Below, piece after piece: positions 28,201-35,348 of a DNA stretch of 64,000 bases. The DNA is from Planctomycetota bacterium (lineage in GTDB: Bacteria > Planctomycetota > Phycisphaerae > Phycisphaerales > UBA5793). Position numbers and translations under genes: made by a program. How positions within the stretch are numbered: the stretch's first letter is position 1; every line of letters begins with the position of its first letter. The notes beneath the pieces are model-generated. The model made no database searches. It was not told the DNA's origin and saw nothing but the letters and a program-made list of their open reading frames with translations. The stretch lies in assembly GCA_013112555.1 (NCBI GenBank), contig JABFGK010000001.1, forward strand, positions 1,896,581 to 1,960,580, in the 5' to 3' direction.

Positions 28201-28771
28201 ACCTGCCTGGGAAACGCTCTGCTCACTTCTGAAACATGCCGCTGGCATCGATGGCCTGGACGACCTCGCATCACAGGCTGACGCGGTGAAGTCAGAGCGA
28301 CGCCTGCTGGATGCCAGTGACCCTGTCCCAGATATCCGTAAGGCCGTGGCAGATGCCCTGCGCAAGGAGGTCACGGCTGCCCACGGCAACTTCGAGAAGA
28401 CACACAAGCAGCAGATGGCGATCCTGACCGCCAGTGATGACTGGAAGAAACTCACTGCCGATCAGCAGACGAAGCTTCTCGAAGACGAGGGCATTGATCA
28501 GGTGCCGGCCCTCTCCGTGGGCAGCGAGTCCGACTTGACACGAACCTTGGAGCAGACACCCCTCTCGACATGGAAGGCCATGGCCGATGCGCTGCCCCAG
28601 CAGTTCAGCCGTGCTGCTGTCACCGCCGCAAAACTGCTCGAACCGAAGACCCAGTCCGTCCACCTGACCAGTGGCACGCTGACGTCGGAAGCCGAGGTCA
28701 AGAAATGGGTGGATAACACCGAAGTGCTTCTGCTATCGAGACTAAGGGACGGTCCAGTGGTCATCTCGTAG
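25274..28771 (+). CDS. brxC: BREX P-loop ATPase BrxC
   Basis: 1165 residues. Walker A is GFYGSGKSH at 76-84 and Walker B is VLVLDEIQLF near 262; RDVLSVNGQ before it and an arginine-rich stretch after are consistent with an AAA-like NTPase core. The rest is a long helical region with few recognisable motifs, as in other BrxC/PglY proteins (usually about 1200 residues). BrxC is essential for phage exclusion and probably works on DNA with PglX and PglZ. It overlaps brxB by one base and is followed by a 160-base gap with competing hairpins before the HEPN gene. Confidence 0.93.
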   Translation: MQNREVFQRDPIASKLLNDGVASVHEAATAKEIETLRYELEHFVCEGQYESGLRRILESYLGSVDSTTQPAAWVSGFYGSGKSHLLKMFRHLWVNTQFDDNATARGLANLPQDVQDLLRELDTFGKRCGGRHAASGTLPSGGGESVRLAVMSIILASKGLPESLPQAEFCMWLKKNEIFDHVNKSVESCGKNFTDELHDLYVSPVLAKAVLDADPDFAADVKQARAALRAQYPTRSDITTSEFIRLVRDVLSVNGQIPGTVLVLDEIQLFIGNDPGRSTDVQEVAEALCKQLDSRVLLIGAGQTALAGSVPLLQRLTGRFTIPVELSDSDVETVTRRVVLAKKADKKKSIEEMVIAHAGEIDRQLAGTRIASCAEDRNIIVDDYPLLPVRRRFWEHVLRAVDIPGTASQLRTQLKIVYEAVRQTAKSGLGTVVPADFIYEQISPDLRKTGVLLREIDETIRRLDDGSDDGRLAQRLCGLVFLIRKLPIEQVANIGVQATPDMLADLMVSDLANDGTDLRKRIPRVLKLLADPPSESGRPAWLQKAMQDKGALLIEIDGEYSLQTRESSEWDREFRNRATKLNNDLTTLADKRGSLISAACSNALKGIKLIQGKCKEPRKIVPHFASTAPPSTGADIPVWVRDGWGEKENAVTADARSSGSNSPVVYIYIPKVSADDLQKAIVEYEAAKATLEIKGTPNTPEGREARDAMATRMSAAEATRNQIVNAVIDRAKVFQGGGNECMAVTLQAKVEDAAQASLDRLFPNFKTADDNRWHSVINRAKNGDEAALSAVDWSDVPEKHPVCAAVLAEVGSGKKGKEIRDAFEASPYGWPRDAVDAALITLHTTGHLRATHKNTVLARGQLDQAKVSVTDFRAETVTITAKDKIKLRKLFQSAGINCKSDEETAKAPAYLARLAELADHAGDDAPLPPKPATKHFDDLRGFGGAEQLAEILKQHDTLEKQADDWGKLADLAAKRKPAWETLCSLLKHAAGIDGLDDLASQADAVKSERRLLDASDPVPDIRKAVADALRKEVTAAHGNFEKTHKQQMAILTASDDWKKLTADQQTKLLEDEGIDQVPALSVGSESDLTRTLEQTPLSTWKAMADALPQQFSRAAVTAAKLLEPKTQSVHLTSGTLTSEAEVKKWVDNTEVLLLSRLRDGPVVIS

Positions 28772-28857
28772 GAGGCGAAAGACCGGGCTCGCGCAAAAAA
28801 ATAGGGAGTGTTTGGGGCGAGGGGCTTTCGCCTCTACTCGCCTACCCTTTACTCCCT
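28772..28857 (+). promoter_or_regulatory. Competing hairpins between brxC and the HEPN gene
   Basis: GAGGCGAAAG (28772-28781) is perfectly complementary to CTTTCGCCTC (28825-28834). A second structure pairs AGGGAGT (28803-28809) with ACTCCCT (28851-28857) and GGCGAG (28816-28821) with CTCGCC (28837-28842), followed by TTTATTT. The two cannot fully coexist, and the second resembles a terminator, so this may be an attenuator separating brxAB-brxC from the downstream genes. Confidence 0.5.
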
Positions 28858-28932
28858 TTATTTCAATTGTTTGCTCGTGTGCAATTATGGGCGAGTTGTT
28901 CAGCCAGGTCAAGAGAATTTCGGGGATATCGC

Positions 28933-30738
28933 ATGCGTATTCTCTCAACTGAACAACGCGACAGCACAGAACTCACATCACATCAGCGGTTCTTTGTGGA
29001 GCTGTGGCATTCGCTTACCCACAGTCAGTCTCTTGACTCATACCGGGTCAAGTGCCTGAACATTCGCGGACTCGTTGCCGAACTGGACCATGAGTTGTCT
29101 GTCGGATTGCTAAACGCTGATGAACTTGCAGGCCTGTGTTCAGAAGTGCTGGAAGCTGTAGATACAGATCCCATCGTCTCGGTTCACTATCAGTCACAGA
29201 TCAGAGAGATGACGCTCCTAGTCAAAAAACTGCCCAAGAGTGAGAACAGGGAGAAGCGAAACAAGTCAGATTGGTGGCGAGCACTTCGGTTCACTACGCG
29301 TGATTTTCTGATGGCTCTCAATAAAAGCTACTACTTGCATATCTGCAGTGAGCTCCCTCATACTGTTCGCGAAAACAACGAATGTAAAGTCAAGAGACTT
29401 TTGTCGGCCATGCTCAGCGACTTGGTTGCCCAGGGCTGGCCCCTGTATTCACTGTTCAAGTGGCATCTGCTGTTTGTCAAGCGAGGTGATACTGCCATTT
29501 ACACGTTTGATCAAAATCTACAGTTTATGCTCAACCAAATCGGACGCGGTCCGCAGGCGTTTCGTGTAACCCTCAGGCTCTCCGGGTCGCGGAAACTAGC
29601 AGACCTAGATGTATTTCATGACTTTAGGCTGACTGACACACTCTCAATCTCGGCGTCCGAGCAGGCCCGCATCCGTGGCTCGAATCCAAATAAGTTTCTA
29701 AGGTCTCAGATGCATGTACGATTCGCAACGAAAACGCTGCATGCTGTTGACCATGCATCGGCTGCTGAGCAGGCGCGGATTGACATAGATGAACTCCTTG
29801 ATCTGATCAGGTTCGATTTCGAAAGCCGCATAATTCGATTGGACCGGCGATGTCTGGTACGAAGAGAAGGCGATGGAAGGATTGTACTTCATGAAGTGCG
29901 GCAGGGCGTACCAAACCCTCGTGCTTACAGGGGTTTGAGTGACTTTCGCAAACTCGCAGAGAGGGTAGACAGATTCCTCGCAAGACAAGACATTGGGCTG
30001 ATAGCGCGACAGCAATTGCAAACAGCACTTCGTCAATACAGGTTTGGAAGAGACGCTGAGAGCTATCGAGACAAGTTCATTTCATGGTGGATGGGCCTTG
30101 AGGCCCTCACGAATTTCTCGAATGAGTACTCCATCGGGCACGACGTTATGGTCAATACCAGCCGGGCGATCATTGCCCAGTATCCACTTCGACTCATAGT
30201 AGACCTGCTGGAAACGATGGTTCACATGGAAATACCTTGGACAACCGAGTTCTCTGGCGCTAGCGCGTGTGCCAACCTAAAAGACGTAAGTGCCGCGCAA
30301 TTTCTCTCTGTCATCCAGACGCCAGAACTGTGTGATAAGATCTGGGATGCCTGCAAAGAGCACCCGGTTGTCGTCTACTACGGCAAGATCATTCAGGGTT
30401 TCCTATCGGATCCCAAACGCCTAGCAGAGCAGATCGAGACACATCGCAAGCATGTCGAATGGCAACTCTCGCGCTTGTACCGTATCCGTTGCTGCATCGT
30501 GCATGGATCGCCAATCATCTTCGATTTGGCTCTGTTCATAGCAAACTTGGAATACTATCTCAAAGAAACGATTCGGTTTGTACTAGACGCATTTGACACT
30601 CATGAACACATTCTCGATCTTGAGGAACTGTTTCATCGGGCATGCGCACGGCATTCACGGGTGAGTACGCTGCTGACAGGTGATGATGCAGAGCAACAAG
30701 CAATCTCCCAGGCTGTGTTTGCAGACGTGGTACTGTAG
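28933..30738 (+). CDS. Large HEPN-domain protein embedded in BREX
   Basis: About 601 residues from an ATG with GGGGA upstream; a TTG at 28867 is less likely. The C-terminal third carries a HEPN-type signature: KFISWWMGLEALTNFS, then RIRCCIVHGS, where Arg519 and His524 make the R-x4-H pair that forms the RNase site in active HEPN dimers, then a hydrophobic helix LALFIANLEYYLKETI. This resembles the Apea-like HEPN group. The first 400 residues are unassigned. Base composition is lower than brxC: 26 G/C in line 29341-29400 against 34 in line 26581-26640. It sits between brxC and pglX, where accessory genes are known to enter BREX loci, and may be a toxin-like effector triggered by infection. Confidence 0.65.
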   Translation: MRILSTEQRDSTELTSHQRFFVELWHSLTHSQSLDSYRVKCLNIRGLVAELDHELSVGLLNADELAGLCSEVLEAVDTDPIVSVHYQSQIREMTLLVKKLPKSENREKRNKSDWWRALRFTTRDFLMALNKSYYLHICSELPHTVRENNECKVKRLLSAMLSDLVAQGWPLYSLFKWHLLFVKRGDTAIYTFDQNLQFMLNQIGRGPQAFRVTLRLSGSRKLADLDVFHDFRLTDTLSISASEQARIRGSNPNKFLRSQMHVRFATKTLHAVDHASAAEQARIDIDELLDLIRFDFESRIIRLDRRCLVRREGDGRIVLHEVRQGVPNPRAYRGLSDFRKLAERVDRFLARQDIGLIARQQLQTALRQYRFGRDAESYRDKFISWWMGLEALTNFSNEYSIGHDVMVNTSRAIIAQYPLRLIVDLLETMVHMEIPWTTEFSGASACANLKDVSAAQFLSVIQTPELCDKIWDACKEHPVVVYYGKIIQGFLSDPKRLAEQIETHRKHVEWQLSRLYRIRCCIVHGSPIIFDLALFIANLEYYLKETIRFVLDAFDTHEHILDLEELFHRACARHSRVSTLLTGDDAEQQAISQAVFADVVL

Positions 30739-30770
30739 GATTCACACGAGATTCATGATCGGACTGACTG

Positions 30771-33700
30771 ATGCCCCCTCTTCCCACTGATCTTCGGAGC
30801 AAACTTGAGCGCGTCGTGGTCGAGGCACGGGACGTCGCGGAGGCCGGGGCCCGGGCGGCGCTGGAGTCCCTGGCGGTCCATCACCGTGAGCCATACTCGC
30901 ACATGACCCCCGACCTGCGGGCTCTGCGCAACCACCTCCGGGCCCGTGCCCGCCAACTCGGGGACCAGAGACTTCCCAAGCCGGACCGCAATGGCCATGA
31001 TCACGAGATCGATCACCTGGCCACCGAGTGTGCCTACGAGCACTGGCACCGCATGCTCTTTGCCCGCTTCCTGGCCGAGAACAACCTGCTCATCGAGCCC
31101 GAGATGGGCGTCGCCATCAGCCTCGCAGAGGCCGAGGAACTGGCCAAGGAGGACACAGCCTCCAACGGAGACGTGTGGGACTACGCTGCCCGCTGTGCCC
31201 AGGACATGCTGCCCCAGATCTTCCGGGCTGATGACCCGCTGCTCGAAATCACCTTTGCACCCGAGCACCTGCTCAAACTCGAACAACTGCTGGCATCTCT
31301 GCCGTCGAGCGTGTTCACCGCCTCGGATGCGCTGGGCTGGGTCTACCAGTTCTGGCAGAGCAAGAAGAAGGATGAGGTCAATAAGTCCGAGGTGAAGATC
31401 GGAGCCGATGAGATCTCAGCCGTCACCCAACTCTTCACCGAGCCGTACATGGTGGAGTTTCTGCTGCACAACACGCTGGGTGCCTGGTGGGCAGGAAAGA
31501 CGCTGACGACAAGCGACTGTGAGGCAGCGGAGTCAGAGGACGAACTGCGGCAGAAAGTCTCGCTGCCTGGCGTCACATGGGATTACCTCCGCTTTGTACG
31601 CGGTGATGATGGCTCAGGCGGCCCCTGGCGGCCCGCTGCCGGCACGTTCGACGGCTGGCCCAAGGCCGCTGCCGAACTGAAGGTGCTGGACCCCTGCTGC
31701 GGCTCAGGCCACTTCCTCGTCGCTGCTCTCCACCACCTGGTCCCCATCAGGATGGCAGAGGAAGACCTGTCAGTTACAGATGCGATCGATGCCGTCCTGC
31801 GTGACAACATTCACGGGCTGGAGATCGATGAGCGCTGCTGTCAGATCGCAGCCTTTGCCTTGGCGTTCGCCGCCTGGACGTTTCCCCCTCTCCCCATGGG
31901 AGAGGGTCGGGGTGAGGGCGCATTACTCCCCTCTCCCCTCGGGAGAGGGGCAGGGGGTGAGGGCGAGTCCCTTGGCTACCGCACACTGCCCGAACTGAAT
32001 ATCGCCTGCACCGGGATCGGGCCGCAGTCATCTGCCGATGAGTGGATCAAACTCGCTGAGCAATCCGGCCTTCCCATGACCGCCCTGGACCGGGAACCGA
32101 TCCGACGCGGCCTGCGGCACATGCACGAGTTGTTCTCCCAGGCTCCGACGCTCGGTTCGCTGATTAATCCGAAGGAACTGCCGGCGGTAGGTTTCGCCGC
32201 TGACTTCGAGACCATCCAGCCGTATCTGACCGCCATAATGTCGGCCGAGAAGGCCGACGATGAGATCCGCGAACGCGCCATCGCCGCCGCCGGCATGGTA
32301 AAAGCCGCCGACTTGCTGGCCGCAGAATACACCCTCGTTATCACCAATGTGCCATATCTTGGCCGGACCAAACAGGACGATACGCTAAAGGATCATTTGC
32401 AAACCTACTACAAGGACGCCAAGGCCGATTTAGCTACAGCATTCGCATTACGTTGTCTGTCATACTGCGCCAACGAGGGTACAGCGAGCATTGTGATGCC
32501 GCAGAACTGGCTAACTCTTGTCACATATGGAAAATTCCGCCGTCGGCTGCTTGAAGACTCTCATTGGCTTTGCGCCGCCAGACTCGGGCCAAGGGCATTT
32601 GAGGCGATTGGGGGTGAGGTCGTCAGCGTCGTCCTCATCATGCTATGTCAACAACCACCAACATCTTCCAGCCACACCGCTGGCATCGATGTCGCTGACT
32701 GCGAGATGACAGTCGAAAAGGCAGCTGCCTTGTGCAGCAAAGATGTTGAATTGCTGCTACAGCATGTCCAGAGGAGCAGTCCTGGAAGCCGTTTCATAAT
32801 CGATGCTGACTTTCGATGTGATACGCTATTGGAGCACGTTTCCACTGTCAGCGAAGGCCTGCATACTGGTGACTACTCGCGCTTTGGGCGTACATTCTGG
32901 GAAATAGCTGTGGGAACGACGGGTTGGGAACTCCATGAAGGAACTGCTCAGACTGACGCATTTTGCACTGGCAAGGAAGGTACACTGTATTGGGAAGATG
33001 GGCAGGGTGAGCTGATCGAATTCGTGCGGCAGCGCCTAGGAACTAATAACACATCCAGTTGGATTAAGGGCCACTCTGCATGGGGCAATAGGGGCATAGC
33101 TGTCAGCAAAATGTCTGGCTTGCGATTCACTTTGTACGTAGGTTATCTTTTCACACATGGCGCATTCGTCATCGTGCCCGATGATCCAGCAGACTTGGCG
33201 GCCATTTGGTGCTTTGCTGAATCTGGCGACCTTGCTAAATCGGCGAGAAGGCTCGATCCACGGCTCGCCATAGACCGAGTCGGCCTTGCCCATATTCCGG
33301 TGGAGATCGATAGATGGAGACAGATTGCCAAGGCTCGCTTCCCCCATGGCCTGCCCGAACCCGAGAGCGACGACCCGACACAGTGGCTCTTCCACGGTCG
33401 ACCCGAGGAATCTACCTCAACGCTCCAGGTGGCTGTGGGCCGTCTTCTGGGCTATCGCTGGCCGGCGGAACTCGATTCTGAGATGCGTCTTAGCGAGCGG
33501 GCACGAGCACTGATCGCGCGATGCGATGAACTGGCCCGCTTTGTCGATGATGACGGCATCGTGTGCATCCCTTCGGTCCGGGGCGAAGAACCGCTCGCTG
33601 ACCGATTGCTGGCTTTGCTGACCGCCTGCAGCATCGCTCCCGATCAGGCCCGTGAACTGGCCGGCGGGACCGATCTGGACACGTGGCTGCGCACCTCGTT

Positions 33701-34352
33701 TTTCGAGGAGCACTGCAAACTGTTCCATCTTCGGCCCTTTGTCTGGCACATCTGGGACGGCCGCACTCGTGACGGCTTCCACGCACTGGTCAACTACCAC
33801 AAACTGGCCGAGAGCGACGGCACGGGGCGCAAAACGCTGGAGTCGCTGACCTATTCCTATCTCGGCGACTGGATCGGCCGCATGAAGGATGCCGTCAAGC
33901 AGGGCGAGGGAGGCGCGGAAGACCGCCTGGCTGCGGCACTGGAACTCCAGAAGCGTCTGGTCGCCATCCTGGACGGTGAGCCACCCTATGACATCTTCGT
34001 CCGCTGGAAGCCGCTGGCCCAGCAACCGATCGGCTGGGAGCCGGACATCAACGACGGCGTCCGGCTGAATATCCGGCCGTTCATGGTGGACGACCTGCCC
34101 AAGGCCGTCTGTCGCGACCGTCGCACCGGGGCCGGCATCCTCCGCTGGAAGCCCAACGTCAAGTGGAAAAAGGACCGCGGTAAGGAGCCGAAGCGATCCA
34201 GGGACGAGTACCCGTGGTTCTGGGGCTTCGACCCTGAAAACCCGGATCATGCGATGAACTTCGCAGGCGGAAAGGAGTTCGACGGGAACCGCTGGAACGA
34301 CCTGCACTACACGAACCAAACCAAGCAGGAGGCGCGGGAGGGAGCAGGCTGA
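30771..34352 (+). CDS. pglX: BREX-1 adenine-specific DNA methyltransferase PglX
   Basis: 1193 residues. The N-terminal helical domain (ATECAYEHWHRMLFARFLAE) leads to methyltransferase motif I, VLDPCCGSGHF, near residue 307, and motif IV, seen as ITNVPYLGR near 525 in place of the usual NPPY. The target-recognition half follows. PglX marks host DNA at the BREX site so that the system spares it; phage DNA is unmarked. An in-frame GC-rich palindromic repeat is inserted at residues 372-398. The middle third (about 32340-33290) drops to about half G/C between flanks near 70 percent, a sign of exchange. The methyltransferase part looks intact. Confidence 0.92.
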   Translation: MPPLPTDLRSKLERVVVEARDVAEAGARAALESLAVHHREPYSHMTPDLRALRNHLRARARQLGDQRLPKPDRNGHDHEIDHLATECAYEHWHRMLFARFLAENNLLIEPEMGVAISLAEAEELAKEDTASNGDVWDYAARCAQDMLPQIFRADDPLLEITFAPEHLLKLEQLLASLPSSVFTASDALGWVYQFWQSKKKDEVNKSEVKIGADEISAVTQLFTEPYMVEFLLHNTLGAWWAGKTLTTSDCEAAESEDELRQKVSLPGVTWDYLRFVRGDDGSGGPWRPAAGTFDGWPKAAAELKVLDPCCGSGHFLVAALHHLVPIRMAEEDLSVTDAIDAVLRDNIHGLEIDERCCQIAAFALAFAAWTFPPLPMGEGRGEGALLPSPLGRGAGGEGESLGYRTLPELNIACTGIGPQSSADEWIKLAEQSGLPMTALDREPIRRGLRHMHELFSQAPTLGSLINPKELPAVGFAADFETIQPYLTAIMSAEKADDEIRERAIAAAGMVKAADLLAAEYTLVITNVPYLGRTKQDDTLKDHLQTYYKDAKADLATAFALRCLSYCANEGTASIVMPQNWLTLVTYGKFRRRLLEDSHWLCAARLGPRAFEAIGGEVVSVVLIMLCQQPPTSSSHTAGIDVADCEMTVEKAAALCSKDVELLLQHVQRSSPGSRFIIDADFRCDTLLEHVSTVSEGLHTGDYSRFGRTFWEIAVGTTGWELHEGTAQTDAFCTGKEGTLYWEDGQGELIEFVRQRLGTNNTSSWIKGHSAWGNRGIAVSKMSGLRFTLYVGYLFTHGAFVIVPDDPADLAAIWCFAESGDLAKSARRLDPRLAIDRVGLAHIPVEIDRWRQIAKARFPHGLPEPESDDPTQWLFHGRPEESTSTLQVAVGRLLGYRWPAELDSEMRLSERARALIARCDELARFVDDDGIVCIPSVRGEEPLADRLLALLTACSIAPDQARELAGGTDLDTWLRTSFFEEHCKLFHLRPFVWHIWDGRTRDGFHALVNYHKLAESDGTGRKTLESLTYSYLGDWIGRMKDAVKQGEGGAEDRLAAALELQKRLVAILDGEPPYDIFVRWKPLAQQPIGWEPDINDGVRLNIRPFMVDDLPKAVCRDRRTGAGILRWKPNVKWKKDRGKEPKRSRDEYPWFWGFDPENPDHAMNFAGGKEFDGNRWNDLHYTNQTKQEAREGAG
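31886..31950. repeat. Pair of palindromic repeats inside pglX
   Basis: Two hairpins lie head to tail: CCCTCTCCC-CAT-GGGAGAGGG (31886-31906) and CCCCTCTCCC with GGGAGAGGGG across a CTC loop (31928-31950), each followed by a GGTGAGGGCG-type tail. This resembles the dispersed CCCTCTCCC repeat families of many genomes. The copy keeps the pglX frame and adds about 27 Gly/Pro-rich residues. Confidence 0.75.
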
Positions 34353-34447
34353 TGCAGGAGTGTGTCAGGAACACCGAAGTGTACTTTGTGAGGCAAATGA
34401 GCGCCAACCCCTCAGGAGACTCGCATGAAATTCTGCTATGTGGATGA
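34352..34447 (+). CDS. Possible short coupled ORF after pglX
   Basis: An ATG overlaps the pglX stop (TGATG) and opens a 31-codon frame that ends 23 bases inside the DUF3800 gene. It may only be a translational coupling device, or the remnant of the original pglX-pglZ junction. No homology recognised. Confidence 0.25.
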   Translation: MQECVRNTEVYFVRQMSANPSGDSHEILLCG

Positions 34448-35303
34448 GAGCGGCAAGGGTAGTGAAGCAGTACTTGTTGTCGCGGGGATAGTGACGGACT
34501 CCTATCGAATGCATGTTACCAAGAAGGACTGGCTTAATATCATTGCGACACTGTCCCGTATCCTAAAGAGACCAGTAGAGGAGTTCCACACGAGGCACTT
34601 CTATAGAGGCAATGGAATATGGCGTGATTTGGATGGTGACGATCGCACAAAAGTGATGAATGCGATTCTGAAATGGCTAAGGGACCGAAAGCACAAGGTG
34701 GTGTTCAGTGCCATTGAAAAGTCCCGTGCAGATGCGGCTGACTATAGCCATCGTGCAGGATTCACAACGAGTGCAGGAGTTCCCAACTACTGGAAACTGG
34801 CTGTTCTCCATCTATTACTAGGCATCCAGAAACTGCATCAGAGAGAGCAGCAAAACAAAGGTAATACAGTGCTAGTCATGGATCGGGGCAGCGACGAAGA
34901 GGACGTTGCTGATCTCTCGCTTTGTCCTCCTGCCTGGACAGATTCCTTCTATCAGTATTCTGAGTTCGTGACGAAGGGCAAGCGAAAGAAGAAAAACGCC
35001 GAACCACGGTTGAATCAGATTATTGACGTGCCGTTCTTTGCTGACAGCAAGAAGGTTGGTTTGCTACAGATCGCTGACTTATTCGCCTACTTACTACGAC
35101 ACTATGCCGAGTTGCAGTGTGGCGCGACCAAACCGGCATACAAAGGAGAAGTGGACAAGGTCACAGGCTGGTTGCGACAGATCGCTGGGTTGACTGTACA
35201 AGACAGTTATCGGTGGCCCGCAACTGGGGCCTGTGAGTGCGCACGCTGGTATAAACAGGTGGCCCCCAATCCACTACTGAGGTTCTGCAAGGACATGAGT
35301 TGA
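34425..35303 (+). CDS. DUF3800 protein embedded in BREX
   Basis: 292 residues. The first strand, CYVDESGKGSE, is the DUF3800 hallmark, with the acidic pair expected of an RNase H-like fold; the closing motif VPFFADSKKVGLLQIADLFAYLLRHY supplies the second acidic residue (IAD). A GAG ribosome site precedes the ATG by five bases. DUF3800 proteins are frequent in defence islands and mobile elements, and their activity is not established. G/C is lower than in the neighbours (27 of 60 in line 34561-34620). The gene separates pglX from pglZ, which are normally adjacent, so it is a likely insertion. Confidence 0.75.
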   Translation: MKFCYVDESGKGSEAVLVVAGIVTDSYRMHVTKKDWLNIIATLSRILKRPVEEFHTRHFYRGNGIWRDLDGDDRTKVMNAILKWLRDRKHKVVFSAIEKSRADAADYSHRAGFTTSAGVPNYWKLAVLHLLLGIQKLHQREQQNKGNTVLVMDRGSDEEDVADLSLCPPAWTDSFYQYSEFVTKGKRKKKNAEPRLNQIIDVPFFADSKKVGLLQIADLFAYLLRHYAELQCGATKPAYKGEVDKVTGWLRQIAGLTVQDSYRWPATGACECARWYKQVAPNPLLRFCKDMS

Positions 35304-35348
35304 AGCCATGAGCCACTGTTAATATGAGGCAAGGGAAATGAGCACAGA

